This document shows, piece by piece, positions 1-7,452 of a stretch of 11,525 nt of DNA. The position numbers were made by a program, and so were the translations under genes. Origin of the DNA: Verrucomicrobiota bacterium (lineage in GTDB: Bacteria > Verrucomicrobiota > Verrucomicrobiia > Verrucomicrobiales > DEV007); contig JAHDIL010000020.1 of the NCBI GenBank assembly GCA_020630835.1, forward strand, positions 1 to 11,525. The letters are read 5' to 3'. The notes under the pieces are model-generated. The model was not told the DNA's origin. It worked only from the letters and a program-made list of their open reading frames with translations, and did not search any database. Every line of letters starts with the position of its first letter. Position 1 is the stretch's first letter.

Positions 1-921
1 CTGCAGAGTGCGCTGATCATACTCCTGCATACCATTCGCAAGAGCCGCACCAAAAATCTCGATATCAGAGCCCTCTTCCCGCATGCGATTGATCGACTCA
101 TTTCGGATCCAGGCAGCACCAAGATTGATAAAAGCCGTCTTGATCTTAGCATCACGTCCGGCGTAGGAGTGATTCTGCACTACATGCTTTGCGCCGGCAT
201 CACTAAGATTTTGTAAGCAGGCATACTGCACATGAGCCCCATCACGCGCGATAATGTCAACGGCGCCTATCGCCAGGACACTCTCGCCTTCAGATATCGA
301 GTGCAAACTCTCTAACACAGACACTTTTGAGTTAGCCTCTGCTACAATCAGGTTGTGAGGGAAGCTCAATGACGCATCTCCGCCGAGATACTGATGCAGC
401 TGGATCGGCGCCTCGCAGACACAATTTTTCGGCAGATAGATAAACACACCGCTAAGCGTGCCTGATGCATGGAGAGCAGCGAACTTATCTCCGCCAAGAC
501 TCTCAGATTGATGATCAAGGTGCTCGCGTATTAAATCACCATGATGGACAATCGCCTCGTTAATCTCCATAACAATGGCACCATCGGGGAGATTTGTAAC
601 TTCTGTCCCGATCAACTCGTTGTTGGCAAAAATGAAACGAGCGCCTGTTCCCTCGATAGCACGATTTTGGGCGCGCGTGAGAATCGCTTCCTTATCGCCA
701 TGCGGTTGCGAAGCGTGCAATCCAGCGAATCGGACTTTTTTCAAATCACTGAAACGCCAGGTTTCTTCCTTACGACTGGGTGTTGGCGTCAGTTGATAGC
801 GGTTCCAGGCTTCTTGCTGACGATCGGTATACCACTGAGGAAAATCAGTGCGTAATGATGTGATAGGAGCGGACTCGATCCAACTCTCTTCTAAAAGCGC
901 TGGAGTGGCGGCTGTAGACAT
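1..921 (-). CDS. sufD: SufD, Fe-S cluster assembly scaffold subunit (C-terminus off left edge)
   Basis: SufD pairs with SufB and the ATPase SufC in the cytosolic SufBC2D complex, which builds nascent Fe-S clusters from sulfur delivered by a SufS/SufE-type donor. The frame is open from ATG at 921 to base 1, giving 307 residues that begin MSTAATPALLEESW. About 110-140 C-terminal residues of a usual 420-450 are missing. Visible family features are the N-terminal 'SRKEETWRFSDLKK' segment (about 49-62), the 'GVFIYLPKNC' strand (about 158-167) and the parallel beta-helix stretch 'NLGAAWIRNESINRM', ending in 'GMQEYDQRTLQ', which matches the SufB/SufD core D-x-x-T motif. The region holding the functional His of E. 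coli SufD is probably outside the window. It lies 48 bp after sufB on the same strand, so it is likely cotranscribed. No Shine-Dalgarno motif precedes the ATG. The family call is firm; SufD rather than SufB rests on sequence and on a clear SufB upstream. Confidence 0.93.
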   Translation of the reverse strand, partial: MSTAATPALLEESWIESAPITSLRTDFPQWYTDRQQEAWNRYQLTPTPSRKEETWRFSDLKKVRFAGLHASQPHGDKEAILTRAQNRAIEGTGARFIFANNELIGTEVTNLPDGAIVMEINEAIVHHGDLIREHLDHQSESLGGDKFAALHASGTLSGVFIYLPKNCVCEAPIQLHQYLGGDASLSFPHNLIVAEANSKVSVLESLHSISEGESVLAIGAVDIIARDGAHVQYACLQNLSDAGAKHVVQNHSYAGRDAKIKTAFINLGAAWIRNESINRMREEGSDIEIFGAALANGMQEYDQRTLQ

Positions 922-969
922 AGCGGCTGCTTCTTTGGGGTAATAGTTTTGAGACGTCCTTGGGGGAAA

Positions 970-2385
970 TTAGCCAACGCTACCTTCCATCTCCATATCG
1001 ATGAGACGCTTCAGTTCGACGCTATATTCCATAGGGAACTCACGGACGAGATCATTGACGAAACCGTTCACACTCAGCGACATTGCCTCACCCTCATTAA
1101 GGCCTCGCTGCTGCATGTAGAAGATTTGATCTTCACTCACTTGGCTCACACTGGCCTCATGCTGCGTGGCATGCTGGTTTCCCCTAACCGTGATCGCCGG
1201 ATAGGTGTCGGTTCGGCTTTTACTATTGATGAGTAGAGCATCGCATTCCGTGTTATTCTTGCAGCCTTTCAGGTGCTTCGGAATATGAACCTGCCCACGG
1301 TATACGGAACACCCCTCGCCTACTGAGATCGATTTCGCAATAACGTTTGACGTCGTCTCGTCTGCCGCGTGGATCATCTTTGCTCCCGTATCCTGCATCT
1401 GGCCATCATTAGCGAGAGCGATTGAGACAACCTCACCACGAGCCTTGCGGCCTTTCATAATGACGCCTGGATATTTCATGGTCAGACGCGACCCGATATT
1501 ACAGTCGATCCATCGAATCTCAGCATTCTCATGGGCAAGCCCCCGCTTCGTAACAAGGTTGAAAACGTTGTTCGACCAGTTTTGCACGGTGATATATTGA
1601 ATCTTTGCGTCTTTCATCGCCACCAACTCAACTACAGCACTATGAAGTGTCGATGTTTCAAACTTCGGCGCGGTGCACCCTTCCATATAGGTAACTTCAG
1701 CACCCTCGTCGACGATGATGAGCGTCCGCTCAAACTGGCCGAAATTTTCCGCATTAATGCGAAAGTAAGCCTGTAGGGGATGAGCGACTTTCACCCCTGG
1801 CGGGACATAGATGAAGCTTCCACCGGAAAACACGGCGCTATTGAGGGCCGAAAATTTGTTATCTCCGGTCGGAATGACTTTACCAAACCATGGACGGAAG
1901 ATCTCCTCATGCTCACGCAACCCCTCTGTGGAGTTCACAAAGATAACACCCTGTTTCTCCAACTCTTCTTTAACATTGGAATACGCAGCTTCGCTATCAA
2001 ACTGAGCCTCCACCCCAGCGAGAAACTTACGCTCTTTCTCTGGGATGCCCAAACGCTCGAAGGTCTCTTTCACGTCGTCAGGCACCTCATCCCAACTACG
2101 GGTAGGAGCTTGACCTTTTGACAAATAGTAACGGATCGCGTCAAAGTCGATGTTCTCAAGATCTTTAGTTGCCCAATTAGTTGGCAGAGGCTTGCTATCA
2201 AAAACTTTTAGCGCCTTTTTGCGGAACTCACGGATCCAGTCTTTTTCCTTTTTGACGTCCGAAATGTAGTCGATAGTCGACTCGCTAAGGCCGTAGCCCG
2301 CATCATGCTTATAATCCTCGGGGAAAGTGAAGTTACCTTCACTCTGGTCGATGGACACTGCATCGAGTGTTGCCTGATCTGCCAT
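970..2385 (-). CDS. sufB: SufB, Fe-S cluster assembly scaffold protein
   Basis: SufB is the main scaffold subunit of SufBC2D. It receives persulfide sulfur and hosts the nascent cluster at the SufB-SufD interface. The 471-residue product is the usual length and is collinear with SufB: an N-terminal helical region with '[12 protein letters not shown]', the '[20 protein letters not shown]' block, '[15 protein letters not shown]', '[11 protein letters not shown]' and the conserved tail '[18 protein letters not shown]'. Aligned from memory to E. coli SufB, the essential Cys405 and Glu434 fall on Cys381 (in ECDALLI) and Glu410 (in QHEASVS); the 29-residue spacing is kept, so the sulfur-transfer and assembly residues look intact. 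The start is the first ATG, which aligns with the family N-terminus; the upstream sequence has no Shine-Dalgarno motif. It lies 60 bp after sufC and 48 bp before sufD. Confidence 0.97.
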   Translation of the reverse strand: MADQATLDAVSIDQSEGNFTFPEDYKHDAGYGLSESTIDYISDVKKEKDWIREFRKKALKVFDSKPLPTNWATKDLENIDFDAIRYYLSKGQAPTRSWDEVPDDVKETFERLGIPEKERKFLAGVEAQFDSEAAYSNVKEELEKQGVIFVNSTEGLREHEEIFRPWFGKVIPTGDNKFSALNSAVFSGGSFIYVPPGVKVAHPLQAYFRINAENFGQFERTLIIVDEGAEVTYMEGCTAPKFETSTLHSAVVELVAMKDAKIQYITVQNWSNNVFNLVTKRGLAHENAEIRWIDCNIGSRLTMKYPGVIMKGRKARGEVVSIALANDGQMQDTGAKMIHAADETTSNVIAKSISVGEGCSVYRGQVHIPKHLKGCKNNTECDALLINSKSRTDTYPAITVRGNQHATQHEASVSQVSEDQIFYMQQRGLNEGEAMSLSVNGFVNDLVREFPMEYSVELKRLIDMEMEGSVG

Positions 2386-2425
2386 GATAATTACAGAGGG
2401 ATTGTTTTGTGTTAGTTATAAGGAG

Positions 2426-2438
2426 CCCGCGAAGCGGG
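2426..2438 (-). other. Small GC hairpin in the sufC-sufB spacer
   Basis: CCCGC-GAA-GCGGG forms a perfect 5-bp stem with a 3-nt loop in the 60-bp gap between the sufC stop and the sufB start. On the transcribed strand no U-run follows, so it is not a typical intrinsic terminator. It could tune relative sufC and sufB expression through RNA stability or partial pausing; that role is inference. Confidence 0.35.
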
Positions 2439-2445
2439 AGGAGCA

Positions 2446-3213
2446 TCAAGCCGTAGCTGCCAGTTCTGCGGTAACCCAATCGTAACCTTTCTCTTCCAGT
2501 TCGAGGGCAAGTGATTTATCACCAGACTTGATGATCTGACCGTCAGCCATGACATGCACAACATCAGGAACGATGTAGTCGAGTAGGCGCTGGTAGTGAG
2601 TAATCACCAGAAAACCTTTGTCAGGTCCACGCATGTTGTTTACGCCTTCAGCGACGATACGCAGTGCATCGATATCGAGACCAGAGTCGGTCTCATCCAG
2701 CACAGCGTAGGTGGGATCGAGCATGAGCATCTGCAGAACTTCGTTGCGCTTTTTCTCCCCACCAGAGAACCCTTCATTCACAGAACGCGCGGTGAACTTC
2801 CGGTCCATACCAAGAAGGTCCATTTTCTCATAAAGAGACTTGTAGTAAGCCACCGCATCAATTTCTTCACCTTTTGGCAAACGCGCCTGTAAAGCTGCGC
2901 GAATAAAGTTCGCGCTTGAGACACCTGGGATCTCGTGTGGATACTGAAAAGCGAGGAAAAAACCAGCACGCGAGCGCTCATCGATGTCGAGGTCGAGAAG
3001 GTTCGTATCATCCATGAAAATGGAGCCTTCTGTCACCTCATACTCCTCGTTGCCAGCCATGACCTTGGAAAGAGTTGACTTACCAGAGCCATTTGGCCCC
3101 ATAATGGCATGAACTTCACCCTTCGGAACCTCTAGATTTAGGCCTTTGAGAATCTTTTGGTCGGTGCCTTCTACATTGGCATGAAGGTTGTCGATGCGAA
3201 GAGAATTACTCAT
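2446..3213 (-). CDS. sufC: SufC, ABC-type ATPase of the SufBCD complex
   Basis: SufC is the cytosolic ABC ATPase that binds SufB and SufD and drives the conformational change needed for cluster assembly; it is not a membrane transporter. The 255-residue protein has all the ABC elements: Walker A GPNGSGKS (39-46), Q-loop in [12 protein letters not shown] (Gln90), the SufC-type signature SGGEKKRNE (150-158), Walker [13 protein letters not shown] (169-180, catalytic Glu174) and the H-loop [11 protein letters not shown] (His206). The phrases '[14 protein letters not shown]' and '[11 protein letters not shown]' set SufC apart from transporter ATPases. ATG at 3213 gives the standard N-terminus. It starts 50 bp after the Fur-family gene stop and is the first suf gene in the cluster. 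No Shine-Dalgarno motif is present upstream. Confidence 0.98.
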   Translation of the reverse strand: MSNSLRIDNLHANVEGTDQKILKGLNLEVPKGEVHAIMGPNGSGKSTLSKVMAGNEEYEVTEGSIFMDDTNLLDLDIDERSRAGFFLAFQYPHEIPGVSSANFIRAALQARLPKGEEIDAVAYYKSLYEKMDLLGMDRKFTARSVNEGFSGGEKKRNEVLQMLMLDPTYAVLDETDSGLDIDALRIVAEGVNNMRGPDKGFLVITHYQRLLDYIVPDVVHVMADGQIIKSGDKSLALELEEKGYDWVTAELAATA

Positions 3214-3263
3214 AGTGATGTAAGTGTCGGTCGTTTGGTTTTGTTGATATAAAGTCAGAAAAG

Positions 3264-3740
3264 TTAGCGATCAGCCGCCGAGGTCTCGGCACACTGTGGG
3301 CATGAGCCGAAAACGCCCTTCATGGAGACATTTAGCTGATCGATGCGAGAGCCCGATGGCAGTTGCCAGGGGGCGCCGCCTTCATGGCTCGCCGACAGCT
3401 CAATGTCAAATACTCGCGCACACTGAGTGCAATAGAAATGGGCATGCGGAGCGCGGTTCGCACAAAAGCGGGAGGCTTCTCGGTCTACATTTACCTGGCT
3501 AATGACGCCGGCATCCGTCATAGCCTCGAGACAATTGTAAACCGTAGCCAGTGAAATGTTGGGCATCTTCTTGGTCGCCTCCACAAAAACCTCGGATGCC
3601 GTGGGGTGCTCAGCAGAAATCTCCGATAAAACCTCGTAGACCACCTTGCGCTGCTTCGTCATCCGCATACCTCCAAACGCCTCCGCTGTTCCTTCAGCGA
3701 GTTCGTCATTGAGTGATGGGAGGGCAGAGGTGTTATCCAT
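3264..3740 (-). CDS. Fur-family metalloregulator heading the suf cluster
   Basis: Fur-family proteins are dimeric, metal-responsive DNA-binding repressors. The 158-residue product has a winged-helix domain ('[16 protein letters not shown]' 25-40, 'HPTASEVF' 45-52, recognition helix '[19 protein letters not shown]' 62-80) and a C-terminal dimerisation domain with a structural Zn site C104-x2-C107 and C147-x2-C150. Aligned from memory to B. subtilis PerR, the regulatory-site residues His37, Asp85, His91, His93 and Asp104 become His45, Cys93, His99, His101 and Asp112. The Asp-to-Cys change resembles E. coli Zur, which uses Cys88, so Fur, PerR or Zur cannot be assigned confidently. An extra Cys70 sits at the end of the recognition helix. 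The N-terminus carries about 20 acidic residues before the usual start of the fold. Its position 50 bp ahead of sufC, on the same strand, suggests it controls the suf genes and itself; a Fur-like box lies 50 bp upstream of its ATG. Confidence 0.92.
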   Translation of the reverse strand: MDNTSALPSLNDELAEGTAEAFGGMRMTKQRKVVYEVLSEISAEHPTASEVFVEATKKMPNISLATVYNCLEAMTDAGVISQVNVDREASRFCANRAPHAHFYCTQCARVFDIELSASHEGGAPWQLPSGSRIDQLNVSMKGVFGSCPQCAETSAADR

Positions 3741-3758
3741 GATTTTTCGTCAGGTAAT

Positions 3759-3772
3759 ACGCACCGCTGCGT
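3759..3772. repeat. Short inverted repeat upstream of the Fur-family gene
   Basis: ACGCA-CCGC-TGCGT is a perfect 5-bp inverted repeat with a 4-nt centre, 19 bp before the regulator ATG (3740). It may be part of the 5' untranslated region or a secondary operator. It is short enough to be chance. Confidence 0.25.
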
Positions 3773-3789
3773 CAAAAAGTTGTTTTTAT

Positions 3790-3804
3790 CAAGAATAATT
3801 CTAA
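3790..3804. promoter_or_regulatory. Putative Fur/PerR-like operator (7-1-7)
   Basis: CAAGAAT-A-ATTCTAA has the 7-1-7 layout of Fur-family boxes, with a perfect central AGAAT-A-ATTCT palindrome and the near-universal AAT-N-ATT core. It matches 10 of 14 positions of the PerR consensus TTATAATNATTATAA. It is the AT-rich part of the region between the regulator gene (-) and the pyruvate carboxylase gene (+). On the minus strand it contains TAGAAT (3798-3803), a 5/6 match to a sigma-70 -10 element, so binding there would block the regulator/suf promoter: a simple autoregulation layout. No good -35 is seen. Assignment rests on pattern and position only. Confidence 0.5.
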
Positions 3805-3879
3805 AAAAGAAATCGACCTACCAGCTAGATGGGACTTTCAGCGCACAGAAAAAGCTGACTTCGGCTCAAAATATGGCTT

Positions 3880-3900
3880 TGCCCTACTAGGGCACGTGCC
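3880..3900. promoter_or_regulatory. Two overlapping palindromes before pyruvate carboxylase
   Basis: TGCCCTA-C-TAGGGCA (3880-3894) is a perfect 7-1-7 palindrome. It overlaps by four bases a second perfect palindrome, GGCACGTGCC (3891-3900). They end 13 bp before the preferred ATG (3914) and cover an alternative GTG start at 3896. The arrangement could be an operator or a leader hairpin; the binding factor is unknown. Confidence 0.4.
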
Positions 3901-3913
3901 TATAGTCGATGGC

Positions 3914-6900
3914 ATGTCAAATTTGGTTTCTTCCCCTTCATTTGCCGAGGATAAGCTCATGGTAGTCAACCGCGGCGAGATCGCTATCCGCGTCTTTCGC
4001 GCCGCCTCTGAACTCGGCATTAGAACCGTCGCCATATATGCTGAGGAAGATCGATTCTCCCGTCATCGTTTCAAAGCAGATGAAGCCTACGTCCTGCGCA
4101 AGGAGAAAGGGCCTGTAGGAGCTTACCTCGACATCGAAGGGATCATCGCTCTTGCACTCGAGAAAGGGGTCACTCTGATCCATCCTGGCTACGGATTTCT
4201 CTCTGAGAATGCCGACTTCGCACGGGCATGTCGCGAGGCCGGCATCAAGTTCATCGGTCCTGATCCAGAGAAACTCGATGCTATGGGAGATAAGGTCTCG
4301 GCACGCGCCCTAGCCCACAAAGCGCAGGTCCCTGTTCTCCCGGGCACCGACGACCCCGTATCTGATCGCAATGAAGCCCTAAAAATCGCTCGTGAGGTGG
4401 GCTTCCCCCTGATTATCAAGGCCGCTTTCGGCGGTGGAGGTCGCGGCATGCGAGTCGTGCAGAAAGAGGAGGATTTGGATAACTTCCTCGACCAAGCACA
4501 AAGCGAGGCAGAGAACGCCTTTGGCAACTCGGCAGTCTTTCTCGAGCGTTTTGTAGGCCGCGCCAAACACATTGAGGTGCAGATCCTCGGCGATGACCAC
4601 GGGAATATCGTTCATCTGCACGAGCGCGATTGCTCGGTCCAGCGACGTCATCAAAAGGTGATCGAAATCGCTCCTTCTGTCGACCTAGACCCGACTGTTC
4701 GAGAGGAGCTGTGTGACGCTGCCGTCCGTATTTCCGAAACTGTCGGTTACAATAATGCTGGCACGGTTGAGTTCCTCTATGATGTCGACGCCAATGAATG
4801 GTTCTTCATCGAGATGAACCCACGAATCCAGGTAGAACACACCGTCACCGAGATCATCACCGGCGTTGACCTCGTTCGCTCTCAAATCCTCGTGGCAAAG
4901 GGTTACGAATTATTCGGTGATATTATCGATATCCCTCAGCAAGAAGCGATACCGCGAAACGGTTACGCTGTTCAAGCACGGATCACGACGGAAGATCCTA
5001 CCAACAATTTCGCTCCTGACTACGGGAAGATCGCAAACTACCGCTCCGCGGCAGGCCTCGGTATCCGTCTCGATGCCGGCGCCGGCGATGCAGGCTCAGT
5101 GATCACTCCGTTCTACGATTCCATGCTTGTGAAGGTGACGGCCTTCGGCCCGCGTTTCGACATCGCCCTGCAGCGCATGCATCGCGCACTCCGAGAATTC
5201 CGAATTCGCGGGGTAAAAACAAACATTCCTTTCATCGAAAACGTCATCCAAAATGATCAATTCCGCTCCGGTGATGCGACAACTCGCCTAATCGACCAAA
5301 ATCCTGATCTTCTCAAATTCAAGCCACGTCGCGACCGCGCCACCAAGCTGCTCGCTTATCTCGCTGACATCACGGTGAATGGAAACGATACGGCAAAAGG
5401 CTATCGCCCTACTCAAATCCTACCCGCGGCGCGGCTGCCGGAGTGGGACCGGAAAGCGGAGCTCAAGGCCGGATCTCGTGACAAACTGCTGGAGCTAGGA
5501 CCAGAAAAATTCGCAGACTGGATCCGCGAGCAAAAGCCGCTGCTCATAACGGACACCACCATGCGTGACGCCCATCAGTCCCTCATTGCCACCCGCATGC
5601 GCTCGTATGACATGCTAGAGGTCGCCTCCGCCGTCGCGCACAAAACACCGGAGCTATTCAGCCTCGAGATGTGGGGTGGGGCCACCTTTGACACGGCCAT
5701 GCGCTTTCTCAAAGAGAGCCCATGGGACCGTCTGCGCGAGCTGCGCGAAAAGATTCCAAACATCTGTTTCCAAATGCTATTCCGCGGCTCGAACGCCGTC
5801 GGCTATTCCAACTATCCCGACAACGTGGTCGCCGGCTTTGTCAAGCATGCCGCTGAGTCGGGCATGGACATCTTCCGTATTTTTGACAGCCTGAACTACC
5901 TGCCAAATATGACTGTGGCCATGGAGGCGGTGCGCGAGCAGTCAAACGCGATTTGCGAGGGTGTCGTCTGCTACACCGGGGATATCAACGACCCCAAACG
6001 CGACAAGTATTCCCTCAAATACTACGTGGAAAAGGCTAAGGAGCTCGAGAAAATGGGAGCACATATTCTCTGCATCAAGGATATGGCTGGCCTGTGCCGC
6101 CCCTTCGCGGCCAAGAAACTCGTCTCAACGCTACGTGAGGAAATAGGTATCCCAATCCACTTTCACACGCATGATAGCTCCGGTCTTAACGCCTCCTCTG
6201 TGCTGGCAGCTTCGGAGGCGGGAGTGGACATTGCTGACTTAGCGATTGCGTCCATGTCGGGTTCCACCAGTCAGCCCAACCTAAACTCGGTGTGCGCAGC
6301 GCTGTCCGGTCAGGAACGCGACCCTGGTGTCGATCTAGATTCACTCAACGAACTGTCCGACTACTGGGAGCAGGTCCTTGACTTCTATGTGCCCTTCAAT
6401 ACAGCGCCACGAGCCGGCTCGGCAGAAGTTTACATCCACGAGATGCCCGGCGGTCAGTTCACTAATTTGAAGGAGCAGGCGAACGCCATGGGTCTGGGCC
6501 ATCGCTGGCCTGAAATCGCCCGCACCTATGCTGAGGTGAACCAGCTATTTGGTGATATCATCAAAGTAACGCCAAGCTCAAAAGTAGTGGGCGACATGTG
6601 TATGTTCCTGATTACGCGTGGCATCAAACCTAGCGAGGTAACTTCCCTAGAGCCCGGCAGCGTCGACTTCCCTGAGTCAGTCATTGACATGCTTTCGGGT
6701 GGTCTCGGTCAGCCAGATGGCGGCTGGCCTGCCGACGTGCAAAAAGTCGTTCTGGGTGATCGCCTAGCGACCACAAAACGCCCCGGCGAACTGGCCGCTC
6801 CTGTAGACCTAGAGTCAGCTCGCGCCGAATTAAGCGAAAAGTTAGGACGCCCTGCATGCGACGACGACCTCTATAGCTCGCTGATGTATCCACAGGTCTT

Positions 6901-7393
6901 TGCTGACTTCGATACCTTCATCAATACCTACGATCAGGTCACCGGACTGCCGACTACAGCTTTCTTCTATGGCCTTCGTGTCGGCGAGGAAATCTCTGTG
7001 GAAATCGATAAAGGGAAGATTCTCTTCATTAAACTCATTGGCCTGAGCGAACCCGATCAGGAAGGGCAACGGACGATATTCTACGAGCTAAACGGCATGC
7101 CGCGTGAGACACAGATCCTCGACAAGGCAAAAGCACCAAAAGATCTGGTCACTCGTGCCAAAGGAGATGCTAATGACCCTTCTCAGGTCGTAGCCCCTAT
7201 GCCCGGCATGGTCACTGAGATCAATGCTGAGGTCGGCGCGAAGGTAGAAGAGGGCGATCCCATCATCACTCTCGAAGCGATGAAGATGCTTACCACCGTC
7301 TCCGCCAGCCAAGCAGGAACGGTAACCGAGATCCTCGTCAAACAGGGCGAAGCCGTAGAGAGCGACGATTTGCTAGCTAGGCTCGACGGCTAA
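3914..7393 (+). CDS. pyc: Pyruvate carboxylase, single-chain
   Basis: This biotin enzyme carboxylates pyruvate to oxaloacetate with ATP and bicarbonate, an anaplerotic and gluconeogenic step in the cytosol. From ATG 3914 it has 1159 residues, the normal length for one-chain pyruvate carboxylase. The order is an N-terminal biotin carboxylase domain (about 14-475; 'NRGEIAIRVFRAA', ATP-grasp loop GGGGRGM 173-179, 'CSVQRRHQKVIEIAPS' with Cys240, 'FIEMNPRIQVEHTVTE'), then the carboxyltransferase domain ('DTTMRDAHQS' with metal ligand Asp552, 'LFRGSNAVGYSNYPDN', 'CIKDMAGL' with Lys722 as the likely carbamylated lysine, 'HFHTHD' with His751 and His753), and a C-terminal biotinyl domain (PMPGM, EAMKM with biotinylated Lys1124). 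All catalytic motifs are present. A GTG at 3896 would add six residues; ATG is preferred because the GTG lies inside a palindrome and neither has a Shine-Dalgarno motif. It is monocistronic and divergent from the regulator/suf genes. Confidence 0.96.
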   Translation: MSNLVSSPSFAEDKLMVVNRGEIAIRVFRAASELGIRTVAIYAEEDRFSRHRFKADEAYVLRKEKGPVGAYLDIEGIIALALEKGVTLIHPGYGFLSENADFARACREAGIKFIGPDPEKLDAMGDKVSARALAHKAQVPVLPGTDDPVSDRNEALKIAREVGFPLIIKAAFGGGGRGMRVVQKEEDLDNFLDQAQSEAENAFGNSAVFLERFVGRAKHIEVQILGDDHGNIVHLHERDCSVQRRHQKVIEIAPSVDLDPTVREELCDAAVRISETVGYNNAGTVEFLYDVDANEWFFIEMNPRIQVEHTVTEIITGVDLVRSQILVAKGYELFGDIIDIPQQEAIPRNGYAVQARITTEDPTNNFAPDYGKIANYRSAAGLGIRLDAGAGDAGSVITPFYDSMLVKVTAFGPRFDIALQRMHRALREFRIRGVKTNIPFIENVIQNDQFRSGDATTRLIDQNPDLLKFKPRRDRATKLLAYLADITVNGNDTAKGYRPTQILPAARLPEWDRKAELKAGSRDKLLELGPEKFADWIREQKPLLITDTTMRDAHQSLIATRMRSYDMLEVASAVAHKTPELFSLEMWGGATFDTAMRFLKESPWDRLRELREKIPNICFQMLFRGSNAVGYSNYPDNVVAGFVKHAAESGMDIFRIFDSLNYLPNMTVAMEAVREQSNAICEGVVCYTGDINDPKRDKYSLKYYVEKAKELEKMGAHILCIKDMAGLCRPFAAKKLVSTLREEIGIPIHFHTHDSSGLNASSVLAASEAGVDIADLAIASMSGSTSQPNLNSVCAALSGQERDPGVDLDSLNELSDYWEQVLDFYVPFNTAPRAGSAEVYIHEMPGGQFTNLKEQANAMGLGHRWPEIARTYAEVNQLFGDIIKVTPSSKVVGDMCMFLITRGIKPSEVTSLEPGSVDFPESVIDMLSGGLGQPDGGWPADVQKVVLGDRLATTKRPGELAAPVDLESARAELSEKLGRPACDDDLYSSLMYPQVFADFDTFINTYDQVTGLPTTAFFYGLRVGEEISVEIDKGKILFIKLIGLSEPDQEGQRTIFYELNGMPRETQILDKAKAPKDLVTRAKGDANDPSQVVAPMPGMVTEINAEVGAKVEEGDPIITLEAMKMLTTVSASQAGTVTEILVKQGEAVESDDLLARLDG

Positions 7394-7404
7394 TCCGATC
7401 GAGC
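7381..7404 (+). other. Stem-loop over the pyruvate carboxylase stop codon
   Basis: GCTCGACGG (7381-7389) pairs with CCGATCGAGC (7395-7404), apart from one bulged A, around a 5-nt loop holding most of the TAA stop. No U-run follows on either strand, so if it ends transcription of pyc or of the convergent lipoprotein gene it is not a classical intrinsic terminator. The rest of the 59-bp gap to the next stop codon (7453) shows nothing recognisable. Confidence 0.3.
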
Positions 7405-7452
7405 TCAGTTAGCACAGAAAGCGAGACACCTGCGCCCGCCTCTCCCGATGGA

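Noticed and set aside
541..2121. Several plus-strand open frames opposite sufD and sufB (for example 541-855, 949-1236, 1531-1776, 1780-2121)
   Set aside because: They lie antisense to strongly conserved genes, have no recognisable protein features and no promoter or ribosome-binding signal.
2596..3554. Short frames opposite or overlapping sufC and the Fur-family gene
   Set aside because: Both parent genes show full motif sets in their own frames, so these are shadow frames.
3896..3913. GTG start at 3896 for pyruvate carboxylase
   Set aside because: It would add six residues outside the conserved N-terminus, falls within the GGCACGTGCC palindrome and has no Shine-Dalgarno motif. It cannot be fully excluded.
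3838..7312. Minus-strand and alternate-frame open frames inside pyruvate carboxylase
   Set aside because: They are shadows of a continuous 1159-residue protein with all catalytic motifs; their compositions are not protein-like.
7394..7452. Intrinsic terminator between pyc and the convergent lipoprotein gene
   Set aside because: The stem-loop at 7381-7404 lacks a U-run on either strand, so it is listed only as a stem-loop.
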